Shown piece by piece: positions 1 through 6,819 of a stretch of 10,710 bases of DNA (positions within the stretch are counted from its first letter, which is position 1; each line of letters begins with the position of its first letter). Origin of the DNA: UBA6921 sp964532385 (lineage in GTDB: Bacteria > Pseudomonadota > Gammaproteobacteria > SG8-11); contig CAZHHW010000106.1 in assembly GCA_964532385.1 (NCBI GenBank), positions 1 to 10,710 on the forward strand, read 5' to 3'. The notes beneath the pieces are model-generated. The model searched no databases, had not been told where the DNA came from, and saw nothing but the letters and a program-made list of their open reading frames with translations. A program made the translations under genes and the position numbers.

Positions 1-21
1 GTGTATGGTGCACACCCGTCC

Positions 22-2412
22 CTAGCGCGGTGATTTGCTTTTGTTGTTGGACACGATATTTTCTCCGATCACCGGGGCAGTGACACTGTGTTGCTCTTTC
101 GCAATGGAATGCTCCCGCTCGGATTCGCTTTTTTCAACATGGTTTGTTCTGCACGCGAAATCATGCTCACCACGTTGTTGTGCACGATCATTCGCACAGG
201 TGCAGGTACCGGCGGCACCATTCTGTTTGAGTAGTGAAAGGATATCGTTGAGTTGACGGTGCGCTTGCTGCTGCGCGGTACAGTTCCACAACCAGTCATT
301 TTTGTTCTCGCCTTGATGTGCGGCGCAGCCGTCGAGTTTTTTCAGCATGTCATGCGTAATTTTTGCGCGCGCGGCGGAATAGTTTCCCTGCTCGGCCAGG
401 CGCATTAACACGGAGACTTTATTCAGTAATGGCTCACGCAAATGCGGGTTGCGGAAATCTCCGGGGGGCAGGCCTGCCACGAATTCAGAGAAGGTGCGGA
501 TGCGTTGAATCAGGTTGTCCACGCAACCGATCGCATGCACGGTGGCCGATGCCGCAACACTGTCGGCAAATCCATCGTTAACCACCAGTGCGATGACGTA
601 GTCACCCGCGGTATCCGGCACGAATGTGGTTGTCGCCTGGTCCGCGACGCTCAATTGCATGAGACTCAATGCCGGTTTGGATACAACGAACCAGGTGTAG
701 CGCAACAGCGTATCGCCGCTCGGGTCATAACTTGACAATGCGGACAGGTTGGCGGTTTCTCCGGCCTGTAAGAACAGTGTGCCATCGATCTGTGCCACAG
801 GAGGAATGTTGTCGATACGCACACTCACGCGATCTTCGGTGCTGACGGCGCCGAAGGCGTCGGTCACCACCAGTGCGAGTTCATAATTTCCGTAGACATC
901 CAATACGAAACTGGGTGTGGCCGAATTTACATTATCCAATACGGCGAAGCTGTCTTGCGGCTGGGCCACGAGCGACCATCGATAGGTCAAGGCATGGCCG
1001 TCAGGGTCGACGCTGTTTGTACCGTCCAAAAATACCCGGGTCCCGATGATGGATTGCAATTGATCCATTCCGGCGTCGGCCACCGGCACCGTGTTGAAGG
1101 TATGGATAGTGACAGTATCGCCTGCGCTGGCAACGCCGGTTGCATCGGTCACTACCAGTTCCAGAATGTAATCGCCATTGATGTCGGGCGTGAACAGCGC
1201 CTGCGCTTGATCCGCACCCACCAATTCCGCCGAGCTGCCAGCGGGGCGAGTCGCAACATGCCATGCAAATTGCAGCGGATAAGCATGGTCCGGGTCTTGA
1301 CTGGCGCTGCCGTCGAGTCCGGCCGAGGTTCCGGCCAGAATCGTTTGATCCAAGCCCGCAGCGGCGATGGGCGCAAGCGCTGGCGGGGGTGGAGGCGGAT
1401 CGAGTGTCATTACAAAGGCGTGCGGCAGCGAGCCTTGTTTGAGCTTGCCGGTGCCGACGATTTGATTTTTGTTGTTGACCGCGCGTGCGATGACCAGCGA
1501 TTGCCAGGGAGAGCTCGCAGGCAAAAGATCATTTAGTACGATCATGCGGCCGTCGCGCCACATCACGGCAATATTTTCATCGAGGCTGCCGACAATGATG
1601 CCGTTATCATTGATTCCTAAAGCTTCGCTATTGCCGCCCGGTAAGGCGCCCAGATCGGTCATGACATTATTGTCCCAACTAAAGGCGTGGCGGCGGCGCT
1701 GGCCGTCGGCAGCGAGAAGTTCGGATTGTCCAACGATCTGATTGTTTGCGTTAACTGCGTTCGCCGTACTGGATCTGCCATTGAATAACGCGCCGAGATC
1801 TGTAACGGGATTAGTCTTGAAGGCCATGCCCGGCGAGCCGGAAACCCCCACGCTCGTTCCCAAAGAATTTACATCGTAAGCGTAGCTCGCATTGTCGCCA
1901 CGGAAATTTCCCCCAATGTCGGTCAATGAGGCGCCGCTGATCGAAAATGTAAAGGCATGCGTAATCGAGCGTCCATTGCGCACCGTATCGGAAAATCCGA
2001 CCAGCAGCCCGTTGTCGCTGATCGCGCGGGCCTCTGCGGCGGCGCCACCGCTTAAAGGCGGAAGAATCGCGCGCATGCCGTTAAACCAGTAAAACGCCCG
2101 GTAGTTATTGGAGTTCGTCAATTCTTTAATAGACCCGGCCACATAACCGCTTGCATTGATTGCGCGTGCCTCGCTGATCTCATTACGGTCGCGGCCTAGG
2201 CTGCGCATCACACCCGCTTCCCACAGAAAAGCTTGTGGCACCACACCGTTGTGCGAAACACCGGCCACTTGACCGGCATCGTTGATGTCATAAGCCTCGC
2301 TGGCGGTACCGCCGAGCGTGCCTAGATCGATGATCTCGAGAGCGTATGTGGATTGACCTGCGCTAAGGCCGAGTAAAAAGCTGATTGGGAGCCAAACACG
2401 TCGAATCGGCAT
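22..2412 (-). CDS. Exported HAF-repeat / PKD-domain protein with C-terminal cysteine-containing helical domain (796 aa)
   Basis: This is a secreted or surface-associated modular protein of unknown ligand. Residues 1-24 form a signal peptide (basic MPIRR start, hydrophobic core, cleavage likely after TYA at 22-24). Residues 25-338 carry seven HAF-type repeats built on the pattern 'LG..........A..IN..G.VVG' followed by an 'HAF.W' strand. Residues 339-344 are six consecutive prolines. Three PKD-like domains follow at about 346-438, 441-534 and 536-627, each with the 'D.....G..V.L.G..S.DPDG' and 'W' signatures and a 'G.Y...LVV.D' strand. Residues 630-735 are helical and resemble the FIMAH-type domain found at the end of other PKD proteins, with C630, C696 and C711. 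The last 60 residues are charged and hydrophilic with no membrane anchor or sorting signal. The ATG start is preceded by GGAG at 2421-2424, 8 bases upstream. PKD and propeller domains suggest carbohydrate or protein binding; this is inference, and no enzyme domain is visible. Confidence 0.88.
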   Translation of the reverse strand: MPIRRVWLPISFLLGLSAGQSTYALEIIDLGTLGGTASEAYDINDAGQVAGVSHNGVVPQAFLWEAGVMRSLGRDRNEISEARAINASGYVAGSIKELTNSNNYRAFYWFNGMRAILPPLSGGAAAEARAISDNGLLVGFSDTVRNGRSITHAFTFSISGASLTDIGGNFRGDNASYAYDVNSLGTSVGVSGSPGMAFKTNPVTDLGALFNGRSSTANAVNANNQIVGQSELLAADGQRRRHAFSWDNNVMTDLGALPGGNSEALGINDNGIIVGSLDENIAVMWRDGRMIVLNDLLPASSPWQSLVIARAVNNKNQIVGTGKLKQGSLPHAFVMTLDPPPPPPALAPIAAAGLDQTILAGTSAGLDGSASQDPDHAYPLQFAWHVATRPAGSSAELVGADQAQALFTPDINGDYILELVVTDATGVASAGDTVTIHTFNTVPVADAGMDQLQSIIGTRVFLDGTNSVDPDGHALTYRWSLVAQPQDSFAVLDNVNSATPSFVLDVYGNYELALVVTDAFGAVSTEDRVSVRIDNIPPVAQIDGTLFLQAGETANLSALSSYDPSGDTLLRYTWFVVSKPALSLMQLSVADQATTTFVPDTAGDYVIALVVNDGFADSVAASATVHAIGCVDNLIQRIRTFSEFVAGLPPGDFRNPHLREPLLNKVSVLMRLAEQGNYSAARAKITHDMLKKLDGCAAHQGENKNDWLWNCTAQQQAHRQLNDILSLLKQNGAAGTCTCANDRAQQRGEHDFACRTNHVEKSESEREHSIAKEQHSVTAPVIGENIVSNNKSKSPR
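529..1377 (-). repeat. Three tandem PKD-like domains
   Basis: Residues 346-627 of the 796-aa protein contain three immunoglobulin-like PKD units of about 90 residues. Each begins with a PVA.AG or PPVAQI-type strand, has an 'S.DPDG' or 'SYDPSGD' turn followed by a conserved tryptophan ('FAWHV', 'YRWSL', 'YTWFV'), and ends with a 'GDYILELVVTD'-type strand. PKD domains are usually spacers or binding modules in secreted proteins. The units are diverged from each other, which suggests old duplication rather than recent expansion. Confidence 0.8.
1399..2343 (-). repeat. Seven HAF-type protein repeats, probable seven-bladed beta-propeller
   Basis: Within the 796-aa protein, residues 24-338 hold seven diverged units of roughly 40-50 residues. 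The INxxGxxVG core recurs near residues 43-51, 85-93, 131-139, 181-189, 221-228, 267-275 and 313-320. The 'HAFxW' strand recurs near residues 60, 106, 152, 197, 242, 281 and 331. The 'DLG' strand that normally follows an HAF strand is present by itself at the N-terminus (residues 29-31), and the last HAF strand (331-336) has no DLG after it. That circular offset is what a ring-closing propeller would show. The repeats are conserved at protein level only; I saw no long DNA-level repeats. Confidence 0.7.
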
Positions 2413-2679
2413 AACAGAATCTCCGCACAGAGGCTAAACACGCGGCAAATTTTGCGAGCGACGTTCCACCTGACTCTAACGCTACGCCTGTTTTGGCCGG
2501 TCAGAAAATAATGCTTATGTGTATCGAGCACGGATTCAGTGATAAGCGGATCGCGCGTCACATGTGCTTGAATATCCAGCGGCGATGTTGACTGCGGCAC
2601 AAGTGTTTTTACTTTCTCAGTGCGAGCCATTAACTGCTACATTTCATTAAGGACACAGCACTCGGCGACAGGTAGGGCA
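2413..2679. promoter_or_regulatory. Divergent intergenic region between the PKD-protein gene and the dehydrogenase cluster
   Basis: These 267 bases separate two divergently transcribed units and must hold promoters for both. The only hexamer worth naming on the plus strand is TTGACT at 2588-2593. Its best -10 partner at usual spacing is TACTTT at 2610-2615, which is poor. I found no convincing minus-strand promoter pair, no riboswitch-like structure and no believable small gene. An open frame on the minus strand (2322-2630) crosses into the PKD-protein gene in another frame and looks like noise. Confidence 0.4.
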
Positions 2680-4200
2680 ATGACCATTCTCAAACAACTG
2701 GGGATAGCGGCAAGCAATGCGGGTGCATGTTTCGGCCCGGGTAAATGGAGCGCGACGAAAGGCCGCGCGACGCTCACTTCACAAAATCCTGGCACCTCTG
2801 AACTATTGGCGGCGGTGATTCCCGCGACGGCCGCCGATTACGACAAGGTGATCGCGTCGGCACACGCCGCATTTAGCCTGTGGCGCACCGTGCCTGCGCC
2901 GCGGCGTGGCGAAATCATCCGCCAGATCGGTGCTGCCTTGCGCGAACACAAGGAAGCGCTCGGCAGTCTGGTTTCATTGGAGATGGGCAAGATCAAGCAG
3001 GAAGGTTTGGGTGAAGTGCAGGAGATGATCGACATGGCCGACTTTGCCGTGGGCCAGTCGCGCATGTTGTACGGCAGCACCATGCACTCCGAGCGTCCGC
3101 AACATCGCATGTATGAGCAGTGGCATCCGGTGGGCGTGACCGGGGTGATTACGGCATTTAATTTTCCGGTGGCGGTGTGGGCATGGAATGCATTCCTCGC
3201 CGCCATCGGCGGCAACACGGTGGTGTGGAAGCCGTCTTCCAAGGTGCCTCTGTGTGCGATCGCGGTCATGCATATTTGCAATCGCGTGCTGGCGGATAAT
3301 AAATTACCGGCGATTTTCACATTATTGATCAGCAGCGAGCCCGCTCTGAAGGAGCGCTTGCTTGCGGATGTGCGCGTGCCGCTGATTTCTTTTACCGGGT
3401 CAAGCCGCGTGGGCCGCGAGGTGGCCGAAGCCGTTGCGCGCCGCCTGGGCCGCAGTTTGCTGGAGCTGGGCGGCAATAACGCGGTTGTCGTGGATAAAAG
3501 TGCCGATCTTGACTTGGCGGTGCCCGCCATTGTGTTCGGTGCGGTCGGCACCGCGGGTCAGCGCTGCACTTCCACGCGACGCCTGATTGTGCACGCACAG
3601 GTGCGGGATGAATTATTACGCCGCTTGACGCATGCCTATGCGCAAGTGCGCATCGGCGATCCGCTGAATAAAAATGTCTTAATGGGGCCCCTAATTGACG
3701 CGCATGCGGTCGAGAATTTTAAAAGCGCGGTGCAACGCGCGCAGCAGTTGGGCGGAACGATACTCGCCGGCGGCAAAGTACGCACAGGCCGCGGCCACTT
3801 CGTGCAGCCGACTTTGATTGCCGCGCAGCCGCAGTGGGATATCGTACAGCAGGAAACCTTCGCGCCGATTTTGTACGTGATGCCGTTCAAAACCATGGAT
3901 GAAGCGATCATGATCAACAATGCGGTGCCGCAAGGTCTGTCATCGTCCATTTTTACCAACGACTTGCGCCATGCGGAACAATTTCTTGCCGCCACCGGCA
4001 GCGATTGCGGCATCGCTAATGTCAATATCGGTACCTCGGGTGCCGAAATCGGTGGCGCCTTCGGGGGTGAAAAGGAAACCGGCGGCGGGCGTGAAGCCGG
4101 TTCGGACGCATGGAAAATCTACATGCGCCGCCAGACCAATACCATCAATTGGGGGCGCGAATTACCGCTGGCGCAAGGAATTAAATTCAAGATTGAATAG
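2680..4200 (+). CDS. amaB: Alpha-aminoadipic semialdehyde dehydrogenase (ALDH7 / antiquitin family), 506 aa
   Basis: The enzyme oxidises alpha-aminoadipate delta-semialdehyde (in equilibrium with piperideine-6-carboxylate) to alpha-aminoadipate with NAD+, a step of lysine catabolism in the cytoplasm. The sequence is full length for ALDH7 and collinear with antiquitin. The nucleotide-binding site has N161 in AFNFP and K184 in VWKPSS, the general base is E262 in LELGGNN, and the catalytic cysteine is C296 in AGQRCTS. R295 directly before the cysteine matches the arginine known in ALDH7A1 to help bind the substrate carboxylate. The family-specific end is present: SGAEIGGAFGGEK, then GSDAWKIYMRR, then LPLAQGIKF. 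I chose the ATG at 2680 because homology begins just after it and GGTAGGG precedes it closely; an in-frame GTG at 2620 has no comparable support. It is first in a tight cluster with three exported-protein genes, an unusual partnership for this enzyme. The substrate is inferred from family. Confidence 0.93.
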   Translation: MTILKQLGIAASNAGACFGPGKWSATKGRATLTSQNPGTSELLAAVIPATAADYDKVIASAHAAFSLWRTVPAPRRGEIIRQIGAALREHKEALGSLVSLEMGKIKQEGLGEVQEMIDMADFAVGQSRMLYGSTMHSERPQHRMYEQWHPVGVTGVITAFNFPVAVWAWNAFLAAIGGNTVVWKPSSKVPLCAIAVMHICNRVLADNKLPAIFTLLISSEPALKERLLADVRVPLISFTGSSRVGREVAEAVARRLGRSLLELGGNNAVVVDKSADLDLAVPAIVFGAVGTAGQRCTSTRRLIVHAQVRDELLRRLTHAYAQVRIGDPLNKNVLMGPLIDAHAVENFKSAVQRAQQLGGTILAGGKVRTGRGHFVQPTLIAAQPQWDIVQQETFAPILYVMPFKTMDEAIMINNAVPQGLSSSIFTNDLRHAEQFLAATGSDCGIANVNIGTSGAEIGGAFGGEKETGGGREAGSDAWKIYMRRQTNTINWGRELPLAQGIKFKIE

Positions 4201-4207
4201 GATCGCG

Positions 4208-5122
4208 ATGAATTTTGTCCTGACGGGATGCGTACCGGCGGCCTGGCTTGCGGTGACCCTGGCGCACGCGCAGGACTCGTGTGTTCCCGCGGGCCGTTAT
4301 TACCAGCCCGCTTTGCAACATTCCGTCGCGATTGAAGAAACTCTGCGGCGTGTGGCTCGACACCGCGTGGTCCTGTTGGGCGAACACCACGACAATATTG
4401 AACATCACCGCTGGCAATTGCATACCGTCGCCGCGCTGGCCGCGTTACAGCCCAAGATTGTACTGGGCCTTGAGATGGTGCCGCGGCGTTTGCAACCGGT
4501 GCTTAATCGCTGGACACGCGGCCAGCTCAGCGAGGCGGAGTTTGTAAAACAACTGAACTGGGATGCGATCTGGTCGTTCGATATTCAATATTATTTACCG
4601 CTGTTTCATCTCGCGCGCATGCAGCGCATTCCGCTGCATGCGTTGAATGTGGAGCGGGAATTGTTTAATCGGGTAACCCGCGAGGGCTGGCAAGCGATTC
4701 CGGAGGGCAAGCGCGAAGGCATTACGTCGCCCGCACCTGCCAGCAAAGAATATCTGCGATTTCTTGCCGCGAGCTTCCTAGGCCATAATCCGCAGGCCGC
4801 TTCCGGTAGCGCTGCAACAGCGTCGCAAGACAGCGAAAAAAAATTTCTCCGTTTCGTGCAAGGGCAATTGCTGTGGGACCGCGCCATGGCGCAAGGCTTG
4901 GCCAAGCTCGCGCAAAGCGCGAACCCGCCTCTGGTGGTGGGTATCATGGGAAGTGGACATATCGCGAATCGCTACGGTGTACCGGAGCAGTTGACGCAAT
5001 TAAAAGTTTCCGACGTGGCGGTGATGATACCGTGGGACACGCATTTCGACTGCGCGCAATTGAACCCGGGATTTGCCGACGCGGTATTCGGTATTGACAT
5101 AACAGCGGAACCCGCGCCCTAA
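4208..5122 (+). CDS. ChaN-family exported protein, non-lipoprotein type (304 aa)
   Basis: This is a ChaN-like protein (the Campylobacter ChaN member binds haem) in the wider superfamily that includes TraB/TIKI and EreA-type enzymes. An N-terminal signal peptide ends near AHA at residues 19-21, so the mature protein should be periplasmic. Core motifs are VVLLGEHHD (residues 54-62), GLEMVPR (87-93) and GIMGSGHIANRYGVP (245-259), the last being the conserved C-terminal G..GH segment. The ATG at 4208 is chosen because it starts the signal peptide and AGGA at 4199-4202 lies 5 bases upstream; the open frame extends back to 3920 but there overlaps the dehydrogenase. That Shine-Dalgarno overlaps the dehydrogenase stop codon, which suggests translational coupling. 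Compared with the second ChaN protein downstream it has H rather than T in the GExHD motif, lacks a credible lipobox and lacks a PDZ domain. Function beyond family is unknown. Confidence 0.85.
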   Translation: MNFVLTGCVPAAWLAVTLAHAQDSCVPAGRYYQPALQHSVAIEETLRRVARHRVVLLGEHHDNIEHHRWQLHTVAALAALQPKIVLGLEMVPRRLQPVLNRWTRGQLSEAEFVKQLNWDAIWSFDIQYYLPLFHLARMQRIPLHALNVERELFNRVTREGWQAIPEGKREGITSPAPASKEYLRFLAASFLGHNPQAASGSAATASQDSEKKFLRFVQGQLLWDRAMAQGLAKLAQSANPPLVVGIMGSGHIANRYGVPEQLTQLKVSDVAVMIPWDTHFDCAQLNPGFADAVFGIDITAEPAP

Positions 5123-5136
5123 CGAGGAGTGCAGCA

Positions 5137-5565
5137 ATGGATTTAGTACGAAGCGGACGCGCCTCGCTGGCGGCGCTGGTTATCCTATTTATCGGTGCGT
5201 GTACCAATTCGGCGCCCAGCGACACTGCCGTCGAACAGCTCGGTGTTGAGTTTTTCTCGGCGCTCAAGGCCAAGGATTACGAACGCGCGCTGGATTATTA
5301 TTCGCCCGATTTTTTTAATGGGCGGCCGCGCGAAGAATGGAAGGCGCACTTGCAGGCGATCCAGCAAAAATTAGGCGATTTGCAAAGCTTTGAACTGCGC
5401 CGCAAACAAACCGACATACGTTATACCGGTACATTTTATATTTACGAGTACAGCGTTGCGTACGCGAACGAAAAATCCTGGGAGACGGTCACATTCTTTA
5501 TTCATGTGAGCGGCGAGCAGCCCGTCAAAGTGTTCGGCCATCAAATCAAAGCTAAAGGAATTTAA
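5137..5565 (+). CDS. Small lipoprotein with NTF2-like fold (142 aa)
   Basis: The N-terminus has a basic segment, a hydrophobic run and a lipobox, IGAC at residues 19-22, so C22 is the likely lipidated residue. The residue after the cysteine is T, not D, which favours the outer membrane by the usual proteobacterial sorting rule. The mature part is about 120 residues and follows an NTF2-like pattern: an amphipathic helix around 34-50 containing FFSALKAKDYERALDYY, a second helix around 65-80, then several alternating beta strands including GTFYIYEYSVAY and TVTFFIHV. No catalytic residue set is obvious, so a binding or chaperone-like role is more likely than catalysis; this is inference. A clear Shine-Dalgarno, AGGAG at 5125-5129, lies 7 bases before the ATG. 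It sits between the two chaN genes, 14 bases after the first and 2 bases before the second, implying a shared role. I do not recognise a named family with certainty. Confidence 0.8.
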   Translation: MDLVRSGRASLAALVILFIGACTNSAPSDTAVEQLGVEFFSALKAKDYERALDYYSPDFFNGRPREEWKAHLQAIQQKLGDLQSFELRRKQTDIRYTGTFYIYEYSVAYANEKSWETVTFFIHVSGEQPVKVFGHQIKAKGI

Positions 5566-5567
5566 CC

Positions 5568-6776
5568 GTGAACAACTCTTCTCGCTCAATGATTCAAATC
5601 GGTGTGTTTGCACTCTGCTGCGGCGCCGGACTAGGCGCTTGTCAATCCGCCGCGGTGAGTCCGCACGGCCGCATGAGCATGAATGGGGAATTCGGTTATA
5701 CCCAGGCGCCGGAATACAAGCCCAACGAACCTCTGGAACCGTCGCGCGTGCTGGATTTAAGCGCAATCCAGCCGCTCGACCAGCTCATGCCCAAGTTGCT
5801 CGAGAAGCGCGTGATTTTCGTCGGTGAGACTCATGACCGGTTCGATCACCATCTCAACCAGCTCGACATTATTCGGCGCACCTACGAAAACAGCCGTGAA
5901 TTGGCCATCGGCATGGAATTTTTTCAACTTCCTTTCCAGCCCGTATTGGATGATTACATCGCGGGCAAGATCGACGAGAAGGAATTTCTGCGCAAGTCCG
6001 AGTACTTTCAGCGCTGGCGCGTCGACTACCGCAACTACCGGCCCATTATTCGTTTTGCGAAGGAAAAAGGCATTCCGCTGCTGGCCCTGGATTTATCGGA
6101 AGAGTTACGCAAAAAAATCGCGCGCAACGAACTAGATAATTTGAGCGCGGCTGAAACCGTGCAACTTCCCAAAGAAATTGACCGCTCGAATAACGATTAT
6201 CGTGAAATGCTGCAAAGCATTTTTTCCATGCATCCCGATTCCGCGAGCTTCGAGCGTTTCGTCGAAGTGCAATTATCGCGCGATGAAATCATGGCGCAAA
6301 CCGCGGCCGGGTATTTGCAGCAGCATCCGAAGGCGCGGATGGTTATTCTCGCCGGCGGCGGCCACATGGTTTATCGCTTTGGCATTCCAAACCGGCTTAC
6401 GCGCCGTATCGATGCGCCCAGCGTGGTCGTGCTGAACGATTCGATCCGGCAATACGATAATCAGGTCGCCGACTATATGCTGTTGCCCGCACCGCTGAGC
6501 TTGCCCAAAGAAGCGCGCATGGGGGTGGTTCTTGACACCAGCAAGAGCGGCGAATTGAACATCAACGGCTTTGCCGATCACAGTCCGGCCATTGCCGCCG
6601 GGCTTAAGAAAGGTGATCACCTGTTAAGCATCGACGGCCAGCCGATGACACAGATGGCCGATCTGAAAATCGCACTGCTGGATAAAAATGCCGGAGACAA
6701 GGTGCAGGTAAAAGTGCAACGCGCCGGCTGGTTCGGCACGCAAAAGGAGTTGGGGTTTGAGGTGCCGTTGTACTGA
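5568..6776 (+). CDS. ChaN-family lipoprotein with C-terminal PDZ domain (402 aa)
   Basis: This is an outer-membrane-type lipoprotein: the lipobox LGAC ends at C25, followed by Q, with a hydrophobic stretch at 9-24. A low-complexity linker runs to about residue 60. The ChaN-like domain occupies roughly 65-295, with VIFVGETHD (82-90), AIGMEFFQ (113-120) and the LAGGGHMVYRFGIP segment (261-274). A PDZ domain occupies about 315-402; its carboxylate-binding and core strands are visible in GFADHSPAIAAGLKKGD and LLSIDGQPM. Single-domain ChaN proteins are nearer 280-300 residues, so the extra length is the PDZ plus linker. The start is GTG at 5568, with AAGGA at 5555-5559 8 bases upstream; it lies 2 bases after the stop of the small lipoprotein gene. 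PDZ domains in the periplasm usually bind exposed C-termini and often accompany proteases, which hints that the ChaN domain acts on protein or peptide. That remains inference. This is the last gene of the cluster. Confidence 0.87.
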   Translation: MNNSSRSMIQIGVFALCCGAGLGACQSAAVSPHGRMSMNGEFGYTQAPEYKPNEPLEPSRVLDLSAIQPLDQLMPKLLEKRVIFVGETHDRFDHHLNQLDIIRRTYENSRELAIGMEFFQLPFQPVLDDYIAGKIDEKEFLRKSEYFQRWRVDYRNYRPIIRFAKEKGIPLLALDLSEELRKKIARNELDNLSAAETVQLPKEIDRSNNDYREMLQSIFSMHPDSASFERFVEVQLSRDEIMAQTAAGYLQQHPKARMVILAGGGHMVYRFGIPNRLTRRIDAPSVVVLNDSIRQYDNQVADYMLLPAPLSLPKEARMGVVLDTSKSGELNINGFADHSPAIAAGLKKGDHLLSIDGQPMTQMADLKIALLDKNAGDKVQVKVQRAGWFGTQKELGFEVPLY

Positions 6777-6779
6777 GGA

Positions 6780-6805
6780 GAAGGGCGCGGCAAACCGCGC
6801 CCTTC
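6780..6805. terminator. Perfect 11-bp hairpin between convergent genes, probable bidirectional terminator
   Basis: GAAGGGCGCGG (6780-6790) pairs perfectly with CCGCGCCCTTC (6795-6805) around a four-base CAAA loop. It lies in the 43-base gap between the chaN-PDZ stop codon and the minE stop codon, where both transcripts should end. Neither side has a run of T, so it does not meet the classic intrinsic-terminator pattern. It may work as a weak terminator in both directions or as a 3'-end stabiliser. Confidence 0.6.
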
Positions 6806-6819
6806 AGGGTTCCGCTGCG

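Noticed and set aside
955..1536. 193-codon plus-strand open frame opposite the PKD-protein gene
   Set aside because: It is fully antisense to a well-supported gene, has arginine-rich low-quality composition and no recognisable motif or ribosome site; it is a frame shadow of GC-rich coding DNA.
2322..2630. 102-codon minus-strand frame spanning the divergent intergenic region
   Set aside because: It overlaps the signal-peptide end of the PKD-protein gene in another frame, and its translation has no recognisable features.
2838..3551. 237-codon minus-strand open frame opposite the dehydrogenase gene
   Set aside because: The opposite strand encodes a full ALDH7 enzyme with all catalytic residues; the antisense translation shows no domain.
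4208..4231. LTGC at residues 5-8 of the first ChaN protein as a lipobox
   Set aside because: It is too close to the N-terminus, with no basic region or hydrophobic segment before it; a normal cleavage site after AHA fits better.
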